Source of the DNA: Chryseobacterium sp. Tr-659
GTDB taxonomy: Bacteria > Bacteroidota > Bacteroidia > Flavobacteriales > Weeksellaceae
NCBI RefSeq assembly: GCF_011752975.1
Contig: NZ_VWWP01000003.1
Coordinates: 593,853-657,852 of the forward strand
DNA length: 64,000 nucleotides
Direction of reading: 5' to 3'
Below the pieces are notes generated by a model that saw only the letters and a program-made list of their open reading frames with translations, did no database searches and was not told where the DNA came from. Shown here piece by piece: positions 34,516 through 44,395 of the stretch (within the stretch, counting starts at the first letter, position 1; each line of letters starts with the position of its first letter). Position numbers and translations under genes: made by a program.

Positions 34516-36249
34516 ATGACTTCAATGAAACTGAAATATCTTTTATTTACCCTAAGTTCTACGTTCCTTTTTGCTCAGAAATCATTTCAGACACCTTTTG
34601 AAAAAGGAAATGGTAATCAAACTGTTACCTATGATGAAATGAATACCTACTACCAGGATCTTGCAAAAAACTTCAATACCATTCAATATCTTAAAAAAGG
34701 AGAAGACGATAACGGAAAACCTATTTATGTAGTCATTTACAATCCTTTTCCCGAAAAAGATCTGGAAAAACTAAGAAAGAATAAAGCGATTCTGTTTGTT
34801 AATAACGGAATTCACCCCGGCGAACCGGATGGAATAGATGCTACAATGATGTTGATGCGTGATCTGGCTGCCCAAAAGATCAAAACCCCTCAGAACTTTA
34901 TTATAGCTGCCATTTCTGCTTATAATGTAAGCGGAATGCTCAACAGAGGATCTTATTCCAGAGCCAATCAGAATGGCCCGGAACAGTATGGATTCAGAGG
35001 AAATGCAAGAAACTATGATTTGAACAGAGATTTTATCAAAGCAGATTCAAAAAATGCAAGAAGCTTTCAGGAGATCTATCAGTGGCTGAAACCGGATGTT
35101 TTTATTGATAACCATGTTAGTAATGGGGCAGACTATCAATATACATTTACCTATATTTCTACCTTTAAAGAACGTTTAGGAAATACATTAGGAAATTATT
35201 TCTATAACGAATACCAGGCTAAAAATCTGGAGGATATGAAAAAGTTGGGATATGAAAGTACTCCTTACGTAAATATTCACGGTGATGTTCCGGAAGTTGG
35301 TTTTGCTTCTTTTGAAGATTCTCCGAGATATTCCACAGGATATACTTCCCTTTTCAATTCTTTAGGAACCGTTCCCGAAACTCATATGCTGAAACCTTAT
35401 GACAAAAGAGTAGATGCTACGTACAAATATATGCTGGTGAATCTTCAGAATCTGGATAAAGATTACAGCAAAATAAAGGAACTCCGTCTTGAAAATCTAA
35501 AACAATACCAAGCCGGGAAACCATACGGAATCCGTTGGAAAATAGATTCTACAAAGTTTTCTACCATGGATTTTAAAGGCTATGAAGGAAAGTATAAACC
35601 CAGTGATGTATCCGGCAAACCCAGATTATATTATGATAGAAGTAAGCCTTTTACAAAAAATATAAAGCTGTTTACCACAGCTGTTCCTACGGGTTATGTT
35701 ACCATTCCTGAATATTACGTAATTCCACAGTCGCAGTATCGGGTCATTGAAGAATTTAAAAGGAATAAAATTCAGATGAAAACGATTCAGAAAGATAGTA
35801 CTTTTGCCGTTGAATCTTACAAAATCAAAGATTTTAAGACCGTAAAGAATCCCTATGAAGGGCATTATCTGCATTATGAAACAACAGTAGAAACTTCCCG
35901 TAAAAATCTTACCTTTTCAGCGGGTGATTATCTGGTTTCTACCCATCAGCCTGGTGTTAAATATGTCATTGAAACCCTTGAGCCTGAAGCATTAGACTCA
36001 TTTTTTAACTGGAATTTCTTTGACGGGATTTTAGCCCAGAAAGAATATTATTCAGCTTATATTTTTGAAGATACTGCAGCAGAACTGTTGAAGAAAGATA
36101 AAAAGCTTAAAGATTCTTTTGAAGCGGCGAAGGCATCTGATAAAAAATTGTCGGATGATGGTGAAGCGCAATTAGACTGGATTTACAAACACTCCCCTTA
36201 TTTTGAAGAAAAAACATTCAGACAGTATCCTGTTTACAGAGTGTTGTAA
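34516..36249 (+). CDS. Secreted M14-family zinc carboxypeptidase
   Basis: A 577-residue protein with a signal peptide (LKYLLFTLSSTFLFAQ). Start may be 34516 or the ATG three codons later. The M14 zinc site is H100-x2-E103 in NNGIHPGEPDG and H200 in FIDNHVSNGADY, with the catalytic Glu probably in TVPETHMLKPY. The remaining 280 residues form a long C-terminal region with a YVTIPEYYVIPQSQY segment and no recognised domain. Likely a periplasmic or exported peptidase. No T9SS sorting domain is seen at the end. Confidence 0.85.
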   Translation: MTSMKLKYLLFTLSSTFLFAQKSFQTPFEKGNGNQTVTYDEMNTYYQDLAKNFNTIQYLKKGEDDNGKPIYVVIYNPFPEKDLEKLRKNKAILFVNNGIHPGEPDGIDATMMLMRDLAAQKIKTPQNFIIAAISAYNVSGMLNRGSYSRANQNGPEQYGFRGNARNYDLNRDFIKADSKNARSFQEIYQWLKPDVFIDNHVSNGADYQYTFTYISTFKERLGNTLGNYFYNEYQAKNLEDMKKLGYESTPYVNIHGDVPEVGFASFEDSPRYSTGYTSLFNSLGTVPETHMLKPYDKRVDATYKYMLVNLQNLDKDYSKIKELRLENLKQYQAGKPYGIRWKIDSTKFSTMDFKGYEGKYKPSDVSGKPRLYYDRSKPFTKNIKLFTTAVPTGYVTIPEYYVIPQSQYRVIEEFKRNKIQMKTIQKDSTFAVESYKIKDFKTVKNPYEGHYLHYETTVETSRKNLTFSAGDYLVSTHQPGVKYVIETLEPEALDSFFNWNFFDGILAQKEYYSAYIFEDTAAELLKKDKKLKDSFEAAKASDKKLSDDGEAQLDWIYKHSPYFEEKTFRQYPVYRVL

Positions 36250-36274
36250 ATTATTGATAATGAATAAATAAACT

Positions 36275-36306
36275 AAAAAAGACGTTTCAAGCGAAACGCC
36301 TTTTTG
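36275..36306. terminator. Bidirectional terminator between the M14 gene and the cupin gene
   Basis: CGTTTC-AAGC-GAAACG hairpin flanked by A and T runs, between convergent genes. Confidence 0.75.
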
Positions 36307-36307
36307 A

Positions 36308-37189
36308 TTATTTTGGTAAGCCTCTCTTCAAGGCAATTTCTGCTCTTTTAACAGCCATTTTCTCTTTCCAGTCCATGTAGCTCTTTTTGAAATTGGACTT
36401 CATGATGTCATCAAATTTACGTTGTACCGTAAGGTTCCATAGAGAATGTGCTTTTACTGCCCATGATTTGTCCCATGCTCTCAAAGAAATAGAGAAACTT
36501 CCGTCCAGATATTTCATCCAGTGCCACCATCCTGTAGGCATAAATAATGTATCTCCGTGCTCAAGGAAGCACTCAATACCTTCTACACCATCCAATGCCG
36601 GGAATTTTGTGAAATCCGGGTTTTCAATATCATAATCTTCCAGTGCATACGTTGCATAAGGAATCTGGTAAAGTCTTTCTCTCCACTTATAATCAAAAAG
36701 GAGAATATGCTTTCTTCCATTAAAATGTGTATGGAAGATATGCGCCATATCAATATCAAAGTGAAGGAATGTTACAGATCCTTTTCCTCCAAAGAACATG
36801 TTAGGGTACTTATCAAGGAAGCCTCCCATTAATTCTTTCGGTGAAATATAATCTTCCAGAAGTTTTGGAGCATATTTTATAGGATCAAAAAGGAAAATTC
36901 TAAGGTCTGTAGGCTCTCTCTGGATAAGGTCTATATAATCTCCAAATTTCATTTTGGCTGCAGAAGCATTGATGGGAGCAGATGGATCTGCTTTTGAACT
37001 GTCATATAACGGGACCTCTACATCTCCTACAACCTCCTTCATGTATTCCATCGTCCATTTTTGGTAAGCAGGCCAGTTTTTTGCCATATTCTTGATGACA
37101 ACGGGCCTTCTTGGCTTTAGATATTTTTCGAAGAATTCTTCTTTAGAAATTTCATCTACAACATCTATAGGCTTTAAAATAATTCCCAT
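36308..37189 (-). CDS. JmjC/cupin-like domain protein (cupin_8)
   Basis: A 293-residue protein with N-terminal RPVVIKNMAKNWPAYQKW (about 29-46), a typical start of JmjC-like hydroxylases. The metal site is HFDIDMAHIFHTH (about 142-154, H-x-D) with a later His in FMPTGWWHWMKYLD (about 214-227). Such Fe(II)/2-oxoglutarate enzymes hydroxylate proteins or RNA-associated targets. The substrate is unknown. Single minus-strand gene, divergent from the outer-membrane receptor. Confidence 0.82.
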   Translation of the reverse strand: MGIILKPIDVVDEISKEEFFEKYLKPRRPVVIKNMAKNWPAYQKWTMEYMKEVVGDVEVPLYDSSKADPSAPINASAAKMKFGDYIDLIQREPTDLRIFLFDPIKYAPKLLEDYISPKELMGGFLDKYPNMFFGGKGSVTFLHFDIDMAHIFHTHFNGRKHILLFDYKWRERLYQIPYATYALEDYDIENPDFTKFPALDGVEGIECFLEHGDTLFMPTGWWHWMKYLDGSFSISLRAWDKSWAVKAHSLWNLTVQRKFDDIMKSNFKKSYMDWKEKMAVKRAEIALKRGLPK

Positions 37190-37628
37190 TTTATAAATTT
37201 TATGTTACAAAATTATTAAATAAATATTTATGAACCAGTGTTTAATTTTTTTTTAATCTATGATTCAAATCAGATTTAACTATTTAGACTAAATAAAAAT
37301 TTTGAAATTTGTTCATCTCCCAAAAACCATTGTTTTTATAACTAATAAGACAGTTTCATTCTCCATATTGTTACAAAATTTCAAAAATTCAAGCAGTGCT
37401 TTTTTTGAAGAATTGATATGCCAAAATGAGATTTTTCAGAACTTATATATAGCAGTTAAGGAGTGTTTAAAAGTTATAAGTTTCGGTTAATATTAAAAAA
37501 AATAAAAAGGTATTGTTTTTATAACTATGTTTGTAGTGATAGAGTTTTAACTTTTCTTTATAAAAATCATCTTTATAGAAAGTGTAACAAAAAACAATAA
37601 CGATTAACTAATTGAGCAAATAATAAAT
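37190..37628. other. Divergent intergenic region with a 16-bp direct repeat
   Basis: 439 bases between the cupin gene and the outer-membrane protein gene. The word ATTGTTTTTATAACTA occurs twice exactly (37329-37344 and 37512-37527). TATGTTTG at 37526-37533 matches the -7 consensus about 96 bases before the receptor gene, without a clear -33. A segment GAAAGTGTAACAAAA at 37578 is shared with the GLPGLI gene upstream region. No gene is visible. Confidence 0.5.
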
Positions 37629-40340
37629 ATGAAAAGGAATATTTCTTTATTTCTGATGCTTTTCTTTACTGTGTTTGCTTTTGCACAGAAAACCGTTTCG
37701 GGAAAGATCACAGATGAGGATGGAGTGGCAATTCCAAGTGCCAGTGTTACCATCGAAGAACCGGGGAAAGATGCTATTCTTGCATATGGAATTACCAATT
37801 CCAAAGGAGAATACAAAGTTACTTTTACCTCTGCAGAATCTAATGTAGACCTGAAGGTAAAGGCCTTTAATCAGAAACCTCTTACCAAACAGATCAGCAA
37901 CAGCGATCAGACCCTGAGTTTTAAAATGCAGTCTGAAGCTACGGAAATCAAAGAAGTACAGCTGAAAACAAAAATGATCACCGCAAGAGGAGACACAATT
38001 TCTTATGATCTTAAAGCTTTCAACAATAAAAATGACAGAACGCTTGCCGATGTAATGAAGAAAATTCCGGGAATTGAAGTGAATAACGACGGAACGATTC
38101 TTTATCAGGGAAATGCCATCAATAAATTCTATGTCAACGGGAAAGACCTTATGGAAGGAGGCTATGGTACAATTAATAATTCATTGCCGAAAGATGCCGT
38201 ACAAAAAGTAGAAGTTCTTGAAAACCATCAGCCGGTTAAAATCCTTCAGGATAAAGTTCCGTCTGATCAGGCTGCCATCAATATTAAGCTTAAAAACTCC
38301 GTAACCATGACAGGTAGAGGAGAAGTTGGAACAGGATTTGGTGATCCATGGCTTTGGAATGTAAAGCTGACTCCCATGTTCTTCGGGCAGAAAAGCCAGT
38401 GGGTAGTCAACTATAAGACCAATAATATGGGTGAGCAGGTGGAAAATGAAGGAAATATTCTGGCATTTGGTAATGGTTGGGAAGGAAGAAGGATTAATGC
38501 AGGACAAAACAGCTGGCTAAATGTTGAAAATGCAAGTACACCGGATCTACCGGTAAAAAGATATTTGATGAATAATGTTCATTACCTGTCTGCCAACTAT
38601 CTGGTGAACATTGATAAGAAAAAAGAATGGGAGTTAAAGGCAAGTGCCAACTATACCAATAACGCAGTTGAAAGAGAAAGCTATAAGCAAACAAATTATT
38701 TTGCCACTCCTACAGAAGGAGCATCTACCGTTATTCAAAATATTCTGAATAATTTTTATACGGATAAAGCAAAAGGAGAATTAATTTTTACCAAGAATGC
38801 AAAAAAAGGATTCTTTAAAAATACAACAAGCTTCTCTCAATTCTGGAATGCTGACAGAGCTTTGGCAGACAGAACGAGCACCTCTTCAAATACATCCAGC
38901 AGACATGGGCAGGAAGCAGTAGAATCTCCAACTTCTTCATTTCAAAACTCACTGAGTACAATCATCCCATGGAAAGAAAAAATGGTGAATGTAAAATCAT
39001 TCTTAAACTATCAGACGGATAAACAAACATTGGATGTTACGCCTGCTTCTTATCTGGAAATTCCAGGTTTTACACCAGGGAATAGCGCAGAAACCGTGAG
39101 ACAGAACTTCAGGCTGAAGACCTTTGAAGCCAATCATTCTGCCAATATCGGATTTTCTACTAAAGGATGGACATTCACTCCAGAAGTAGGGTTCAATTTT
39201 AAAAGAACAACCCTTAACTCTACCCTTACCAATCTTCAGGCAGGAAAATATTTCGGATATGGAGAAGATTATAATAATGACCTTACCTATTCTATAGCTA
39301 CACCATATGGAAGTTTAGGGGTAAACTATAAGAGTGAATCATGGATGTTATTTGCAAACCTTCCTGTAAATTCTAACAATATTAAAGCAGATGATCCATT
39401 AAGAAGCGTTTCCAAATCTGTAAATAAAGTGACTTTTGAACCGAATATTTTTGTACAATATTCATTTGCTTCATTCTGGAAGGCTTCAGCAAACGGTAAT
39501 ATTAATAATAACTTCGGAGATGTAAATACGGCTTATGCAGGGTTCCTTATGCAATCCCCTAATGGTATTAACGTTATGGATCCTTTGAATCCAATTCCAC
39601 AAAATAATACAAAATCTACAGGAGCGAGAGTAGAATATAGAAATCCACTGAATAACTTGTTTTTTAATGTTAATTATCGCTTTAGCGACAGCAAAAGAAA
39701 CTTGATTTCAGATCCGAATAGAAATAATGAAGGTTTCATTGTTGGACATTATAAAGAGCAGGATAATCATGCGGTAAGTAACGTATACAGCGCAGAAGTT
39801 GGGAAATATTTCCCGAAATTTAAGACCAATGCATCAGTTAGCTACAACAATAATACTTCCCGTTCTGATGCTTATCTAAATAAAGGAGCATATGCAACTG
39901 AAAATAATACACAGTCTCTTGGGTTTAAATTGAATAACACTTATTTTAGCTGGATGAGCTTGGATTATAATGCGAGTATGTCGTTTACCAAGCAAACCAA
40001 TACAAGCTTTATTCCCGAATTGAATGGAAAAAATTCAAGAAACGGATACAATCATAATCTGGCAGTTTACTTTTATCCGATAGAAAATCATACAATCGGG
40101 TTTAACTGGGATCAGGTGAACAGTAGTAATGTTAACCAAAGCTATAATAATGCATTCTATGACCTTTCTTATCAGTTCTCGTGGGCAAAAAAGAAAGTTG
40201 ATTTTGAAATTAAATGGATGAACATTGCCAACAGAAAAGTTTTTGAAACATATGATGTGAGTTCAACAGCCACAACATATAGTAAAATTCAGCTTCGCCC
40301 TAGCCAGGTCATGTTTACCGTAAAATTCAACTTTAAATAA
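37629..40340 (+). CDS. Outer-membrane beta-barrel protein with carboxypeptidase-like regulatory domain (TonB-receptor-like)
   Basis: A 903-residue protein with signal MKRNISLFLMLFFTVFAFAQ. Residues about 21-95 form a CarboxypepD-reg/CNA-B-like domain (KTVSGKITDEDGVAIPSASV). About 110-200 resemble a plug (TLADVMKKIPGIEVNNDGT; FYVNGKDLMEGG). The rest alternates aromatic strands and Asn-rich loops of an OMP_b-brl_3 barrel and ends LRPSQVMFTVKFNFK with terminal aromatic strands. The transported substrate is unknown. Its upstream sequence resembles that of the GLPGLI gene, which suggests a shared regulon. Confidence 0.8.
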   Translation: MKRNISLFLMLFFTVFAFAQKTVSGKITDEDGVAIPSASVTIEEPGKDAILAYGITNSKGEYKVTFTSAESNVDLKVKAFNQKPLTKQISNSDQTLSFKMQSEATEIKEVQLKTKMITARGDTISYDLKAFNNKNDRTLADVMKKIPGIEVNNDGTILYQGNAINKFYVNGKDLMEGGYGTINNSLPKDAVQKVEVLENHQPVKILQDKVPSDQAAINIKLKNSVTMTGRGEVGTGFGDPWLWNVKLTPMFFGQKSQWVVNYKTNNMGEQVENEGNILAFGNGWEGRRINAGQNSWLNVENASTPDLPVKRYLMNNVHYLSANYLVNIDKKKEWELKASANYTNNAVERESYKQTNYFATPTEGASTVIQNILNNFYTDKAKGELIFTKNAKKGFFKNTTSFSQFWNADRALADRTSTSSNTSSRHGQEAVESPTSSFQNSLSTIIPWKEKMVNVKSFLNYQTDKQTLDVTPASYLEIPGFTPGNSAETVRQNFRLKTFEANHSANIGFSTKGWTFTPEVGFNFKRTTLNSTLTNLQAGKYFGYGEDYNNDLTYSIATPYGSLGVNYKSESWMLFANLPVNSNNIKADDPLRSVSKSVNKVTFEPNIFVQYSFASFWKASANGNINNNFGDVNTAYAGFLMQSPNGINVMDPLNPIPQNNTKSTGARVEYRNPLNNLFFNVNYRFSDSKRNLISDPNRNNEGFIVGHYKEQDNHAVSNVYSAEVGKYFPKFKTNASVSYNNNTSRSDAYLNKGAYATENNTQSLGFKLNNTYFSWMSLDYNASMSFTKQTNTSFIPELNGKNSRNGYNHNLAVYFYPIENHTIGFNWDQVNSSNVNQSYNNAFYDLSYQFSWAKKKVDFEIKWMNIANRKVFETYDVSSTATTYSKIQLRPSQVMFTVKFNFK

Positions 40341-40343
40341 AAT

Positions 40344-40372
40344 AAAAACCAATCCCGAGGGATTGGTTTTTT
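40344..40372. terminator. Bidirectional terminator between the receptor gene and the dinB-like gene
   Basis: CCAATCC-CGAG-GGATTGG stem flanked by an A run and TTTTTT. Confidence 0.85.
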
Positions 40373-40390
40373 GTTGAGATATATTGACTA

Positions 40391-40888
40391 TTAAAAGCTT
40401 TGCTGATCAGCAGTAGGACCATAACTTCCGGGTAAAGGAATGTTATTCAGTCTGTAATAAACACCCAGCTGTGCTCTGTGATGTGTAATCTGGTTTAAAG
40501 CATGGCGGATGGCGCCATACTTGCTCCAGCTTGCAAGTTCATGACCATCATTTTTAATCGTCCAGCTCGGATTCAGATCTTCTTCTGTACTATTTTCCAA
40601 AGCAGATTTACCTGCCTGATAATCTTCCTCCAGTTTTTTCAGAAGATCTTCTCTTGTTGAAAGAAAGGTAGGTTTGTAATCTCCTTTGGCAAAATCAAGC
40701 TCAGAAGTATTTAAAATGGTTTTCGGCCATTGAAAAACTTCTACAATATGGGTAGCCAAGGGCATCATTTTCATGCTTTTTTCATGAGGTGCATAATCAT
40801 TTTTTCCTTCAGGGAAAAGTTCAATAAATTTTTTTGTGGTTTGGAATTCTCCATCCAGTTCGGATTTTAATTGAGATAAGGTATCCAT
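40391..40888 (-). CDS. DinB-family protein
   Basis: A 165-residue four-helix protein of the DinB/YfiT-like metalloenzyme group. The metal-binding histidines appear at THIVEVFQWP (about 46-55) and at the C-terminal QITHHRAQLGVYYR (about 132-145), followed by NNIPLPGSYGPTAD. Family members are thiol-dependent transferases or of unknown function; nothing links it to the DNA-repair polymerase also called DinB. It interrupts the pair of + strand genes around it. Confidence 0.8.
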   Translation of the reverse strand: MDTLSQLKSELDGEFQTTKKFIELFPEGKNDYAPHEKSMKMMPLATHIVEVFQWPKTILNTSELDFAKGDYKPTFLSTREDLLKKLEEDYQAGKSALENSTEEDLNPSWTIKNDGHELASWSKYGAIRHALNQITHHRAQLGVYYRLNNIPLPGSYGPTADQQSF

Positions 40889-41017
40889 AATATTTTGTTT
40901 TTTAGAAACTTAAAGGTAAGACTTTAAAATCCGAAAATGTTGTAACGGAATCATAATTTTTTGATCACAAGATGATAAAGTAATGCTAAGCATATTCACC
41001 AAAAAATAAAATTTAAA

Positions 41018-41055
41018 GAAAGTTGTAACAAAACGAAACATGTTATAACTAATTA
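41018..41055 (+). promoter_or_regulatory. Upstream element shared with the outer-membrane receptor gene
   Basis: GAAAGTTGTAACAAAACG followed by TAACTAATTA lies 17 bases before the ATG of the GLPGLI gene. A near copy, GAAAGTGTAACAAAAAAC then TAACTAATTG, is at 37578-37615, 14 bases before the receptor gene. Neither site has a TAnnTTTG box, so it may be an alternative promoter or a 5' untranslated element. Confidence 0.45.
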
Positions 41056-41071
41056 TATAAACTTGATTACA

Positions 41072-41974
41072 ATGAAAAAGTTCTTTTCCCTATTTCTTAT
41101 TGCTCTTTTTGCAATGGCAGGAGCACAAGAATCTAAAGAGACAGCCAACCGTTTCTTTTATGAACTGACTTTTAAACCTAAGAAAGATTCAGCAAAGCTG
41201 GATAAAGTGATTACTATTTTGGATATTACTCCTAAAAAATCCATCTATCAGGATTATACAATGCCTGCTCAGGATTCTATAATTAAAGCTCAGGTAGAAG
41301 AAATGGAAAAAACCAAGACTTTTAAGGACATGAGTAAAATGATAAGATGGCCTAAATTTTCTTATAAGATCATAAAAAATTATCCTGAGATGAAGATGCA
41401 GTATGTTGATAAAATTAGCAGAAACTTTTTCTCTTATGATGATAATGTTAAATTACAGTGGAATATTTTACCTGAAAAACAAAAAATAGGATCTTACAAT
41501 ACCCAAAAAGCAACAACAGAGTTTGGTGGAAGGACATGGACGGCTTGGTTTAGCTCTGACATTCCTTTTCAAGATGGACCATATAAATTCTACGGACTGC
41601 CGGGTCTTATTGTAAAAATTGAAGATACTGATAAAAATTATTCATGGTTGTTGAGTGGAAATAAAAAAGTGGAAAACTATGATGAAATATCTTATGCAGA
41701 TAAGATTAATGCTAAGATGGGAATGTCTAGTAATACTGTAACCCCAACTACAAAAGAAAAATTCCAAAAATCATACGAAGCCTTTAAAGTAGATCCATTT
41801 GCAGAATCCCGTCCGTACATGACTGCAGAGAATATGAGCAGACCAATGCCTGGAACAGACGGTACAGTAGGAGACTTTATGAAAAGACTTGAAAAGCAGG
41901 TGAAAGATTTCTTCGGATCCAATGATAACCCGATCGAGAAAGATATGGGAACACCAGATAAAAAGAAAAAATAA
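41072..41974 (+). CDS. GLPGLI family protein
   Basis: The ATG at 41072 gives 300 residues with signal MKKFFSLFLIALFAMAGAQ; a TTG three codons earlier is less likely. The family hallmark is present as YKFYGLPGLIVKIED (about 172-186), preceded by TEFGGRTWTAWFSSDIPFQDG. GLPGLI proteins are secreted Bacteroidota proteins of unknown function, often found next to TonB-receptor-like barrels, as here with one gene between. The tail is Lys/Asp-rich (DKKKK). Confidence 0.88.
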   Translation: MKKFFSLFLIALFAMAGAQESKETANRFFYELTFKPKKDSAKLDKVITILDITPKKSIYQDYTMPAQDSIIKAQVEEMEKTKTFKDMSKMIRWPKFSYKIIKNYPEMKMQYVDKISRNFFSYDDNVKLQWNILPEKQKIGSYNTQKATTEFGGRTWTAWFSSDIPFQDGPYKFYGLPGLIVKIEDTDKNYSWLLSGNKKVENYDEISYADKINAKMGMSSNTVTPTTKEKFQKSYEAFKVDPFAESRPYMTAENMSRPMPGTDGTVGDFMKRLEKQVKDFFGSNDNPIEKDMGTPDKKKK

Positions 41975-42002
41975 GCATTCATATCAACTAAATTATATTT
42001 CG

Positions 42003-42044
42003 AATCAACCCAGATACAGCAATGTGTTTGGGTTGATTTCTTTT
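42003..42044 (+). terminator. Terminator after the GLPGLI gene
   Basis: AATCAACCC pairs with GGGTTGATT (9 bp) and is followed by TCTTTT. Confidence 0.7.
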
Positions 42045-42049
42045 ATAAC

Positions 42050-42088
42050 GAAACGTTATTTAGATTAAATTTAAATAGCGTATATTTG
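42050..42088 (+). promoter_or_regulatory. feoA promoter with a possible iron-responsive dyad
   Basis: TATATTTG at 42081-42088 is a consensus -7 element, 19 bases before the feoA start. Directly upstream, ATTTAGATTAAATTTAAAT (about 42058-42076) is a partial inverted repeat in the -33 region. The position and AT-rich symmetry suggest a metal-regulator site, but which regulator is unknown. Confidence 0.45.
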
Positions 42089-42107
42089 CATCACTAAAAA
42101 TTAGGCT

Positions 42108-42362
42108 TTGAAAGAGAAAGGATTACATAAATTAAGTGGATTCCCTAAAAACAAAATGGGGAAGATATTGGGGTATGATAATGACCATCTGAAAATGCCC
42201 AATAAAATCATTGAAATGGGGCTTCTTCCGGAGACCATTTTCAGGATTTTGTATCAGGCTCCGTTCAATGGGCCTATGTATGTAGAATTTGGAGCAGAAA
42301 AAAGCCGGATTGCTCTTCGTGAGGAAGAAGGAGATTACATCATTGTTGAAGAATTGAATTAA
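42108..42362 (+). CDS. feoA: Ferrous iron transport protein FeoA
   Basis: An 84-residue SH3-like FeoA protein. It starts with TTG at 42108; no better ATG gives the family N-terminus. GFPKNKMGKILGY (about 10-22) and IIEMGLLPETIFRILYQAP (about 31-49) match FeoA, with the late GAEKSRIALREEEGDYIIV strand block. FeoA supports Fe(II) uptake by FeoB on the cytoplasmic side. The stop TAA overlaps the FeoB ATG by one base (TAATG). Confidence 0.87.
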   Translation: MKEKGLHKLSGFPKNKMGKILGYDNDHLKMPNKIIEMGLLPETIFRILYQAPFNGPMYVEFGAEKSRIALREEEGDYIIVEELN

Positions 42363-44395
42363 TGCAGGAAAACAAGAAAAAACAGATACTTTTAGTCGGA
42401 AACCCTAATGTAGGGAAGTCAACGGTTTTCAATACCCTTTGCAATAAAAAGCAGAAGACCGGTAACTATGCCGGCGTTACCGTTGCCAGCCATTCGGGAA
42501 ATTACGTATATAAAAACGAAGATGTTGAGGTAATTGATCTTCCGGGCTCCTATAGCGTGTATCCGAGTTCAGAAGATGAAGCTATTTTTTCCAAATATCT
42601 TATTGATGAGCAGAAAAATTATGCAGGAGTAGTTTATATCCTTGAGGCATTAAGTTTAAAAAGAGGACTTCTTCTGTTTCAGCAAATCCAGGATTTGGGA
42701 ATTCCCATGATTTTGATTGTTAATCAGATTGATCAGGCGGAAAGAAGAGGTATTACGATAGATATTCAGAAATTTTCCGAAGCATTAGGCATTACAATTA
42801 TTCAGACCAATGCCAAAAAGCAGATCGGAATTGAAGAGATAAGAGAAGCTGTTTACAATAACAATTTTGTAAAAACAGATAAAGTTTCCTTCGAAACACC
42901 AAACGAACATAGAGATTTCATCCAGAAACTGGCAGCACATAAAGGTTTCGATAATGAATATAAAGCCTGGATGAGCCTTTCACTAGGTACAGACCTTGGC
43001 AGGATAGAATCTGTAATGGAACAGATGAATGAATCAGATTCTAAAAGTTTGGTTCCTAAAAGATTACAGGTTCAGGAAACCGTTAGAAGATATCAAAGTG
43101 TAGACAAAATCCTTGAGGATGTCATTTCAAAAAAAGCTCAGTTTAAGGAGCTTATAACCGAAAAACTAGACAAGGTTCTGGTTCACAAATTCTGGGGATA
43201 TGTAGTATTCTTACTCATTTTGCTGGTGATTTTCCAGAGTGTTTTCTTTCTGGCAGAATATCCTATGAACTGGATTGAAAGTTTTTTCTCATGGCTGGCT
43301 GCATTTACAAATGAACACCTTCCGGCTGGGCCTGTCAATTCACTTATTTCAAACGGAATTGTTCCAGGAATAGGAGGAATTGTAGTTTTTGCTCCACAGA
43401 TCGGGATTCTGTTATACTTTCTTTATCTCTTGGAAGATTCAGGATATATGGCGAGAGTGGTATTCCTTATGGATAGGTTACTTCGCCCGTTCGGACTCAA
43501 TGGAAAAAGTATCGTTCCCCTTGTATCAGGAACAGCCTGTGCCATTCCGGCAGTAATTTCCACAAGAAATATCGAAAACGTTAAAGAAAGACTCTTAACG
43601 ATCCTTGTAACTCCGTTTATGACCTGTTCCGCGAGACTTCCGGTTTACAGTATCATTATCGGGTTGATTATTTCAGAAGGAACATTTTTAGGAATTAAAT
43701 ATAAAGCGCTGGTGCTGATGGGAATGTACCTGTTGGGATTCCTGGTCGCTTTATTCTCAGCGGCAATTCTTAAGAGATTTATTAAAAGTAAAGGAAAAAC
43801 ATATTTGGTGATGGATCTTCCAGCCTATAAAAGACCGCTTTTCGGATACGATTTCAAGATGGTTCTGGGTAAAGTATGGGATTTCATTACAGGTGCCGGT
43901 AAAATCATTTTCATTGTAAGTATTATCATCTGGTTCCTGAGTTATTTCGGACCAAAACAAAAAGCAGATGAATGGGTAGCTGCAGATGTGCACTTAGATC
44001 ATTCATATCTTGCGAAAATGGGGAAGGGAATAGAACCTGTTATTGCTCCTCTTGGCTACGATTGGAAAATGGGAGTAGGTATTCTTACCAGTTTTGTAGC
44101 GAGAGAGGTTTTCGTAGGAACAATGTCCACACTTTACAGTTTGGAAGATGATGCTCCGGAAGTAAAGGTAATAGATAAAATGAGAAGAGATGTAAAACCG
44201 AATGGCGAAAAGGTCTTCAGTTTTGCTACCGGAATTTCAGTTCTTTTATTTTATGCATTTGCAATGCAGTGTGTTTCTACACTGGCAGTAGTCTACAGAG
44301 AAACCAAAAGCTGGAAATGGACCGGCTTTCAGGTAGTCATGATGACAGGTTTGGCATATTTTGTGTCGATGATAGTATATCAGATTTTAAAGTAA
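42362..44395 (+). CDS. feoB: Ferrous iron transporter FeoB
   Basis: A 677-residue inner-membrane protein. The N-terminal G domain shows G1 VGNPNVGKSTVFNTL (about 11-25), a G2 region GNYAGVTV, G3 DLPGSYS (about 60-66) and G4 NQID (about 120-123). The membrane part (from about residue 275) has two Gate motifs, including LVSGTACAIPAVISTRN and TPFMTCSARLPVYSI, whose cysteines are thought to line the iron path. It imports Fe(II) under anoxic or low-iron conditions. One-base overlaps with both neighbours indicate a tight feoA-feoB-small protein operon. Confidence 0.96.
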   Translation: MQENKKKQILLVGNPNVGKSTVFNTLCNKKQKTGNYAGVTVASHSGNYVYKNEDVEVIDLPGSYSVYPSSEDEAIFSKYLIDEQKNYAGVVYILEALSLKRGLLLFQQIQDLGIPMILIVNQIDQAERRGITIDIQKFSEALGITIIQTNAKKQIGIEEIREAVYNNNFVKTDKVSFETPNEHRDFIQKLAAHKGFDNEYKAWMSLSLGTDLGRIESVMEQMNESDSKSLVPKRLQVQETVRRYQSVDKILEDVISKKAQFKELITEKLDKVLVHKFWGYVVFLLILLVIFQSVFFLAEYPMNWIESFFSWLAAFTNEHLPAGPVNSLISNGIVPGIGGIVVFAPQIGILLYFLYLLEDSGYMARVVFLMDRLLRPFGLNGKSIVPLVSGTACAIPAVISTRNIENVKERLLTILVTPFMTCSARLPVYSIIIGLIISEGTFLGIKYKALVLMGMYLLGFLVALFSAAILKRFIKSKGKTYLVMDLPAYKRPLFGYDFKMVLGKVWDFITGAGKIIFIVSIIIWFLSYFGPKQKADEWVAADVHLDHSYLAKMGKGIEPVIAPLGYDWKMGVGILTSFVAREVFVGTMSTLYSLEDDAPEVKVIDKMRRDVKPNGEKVFSFATGISVLLFYAFAMQCVSTLAVVYRETKSWKWTGFQVVMMTGLAYFVSMIVYQILK

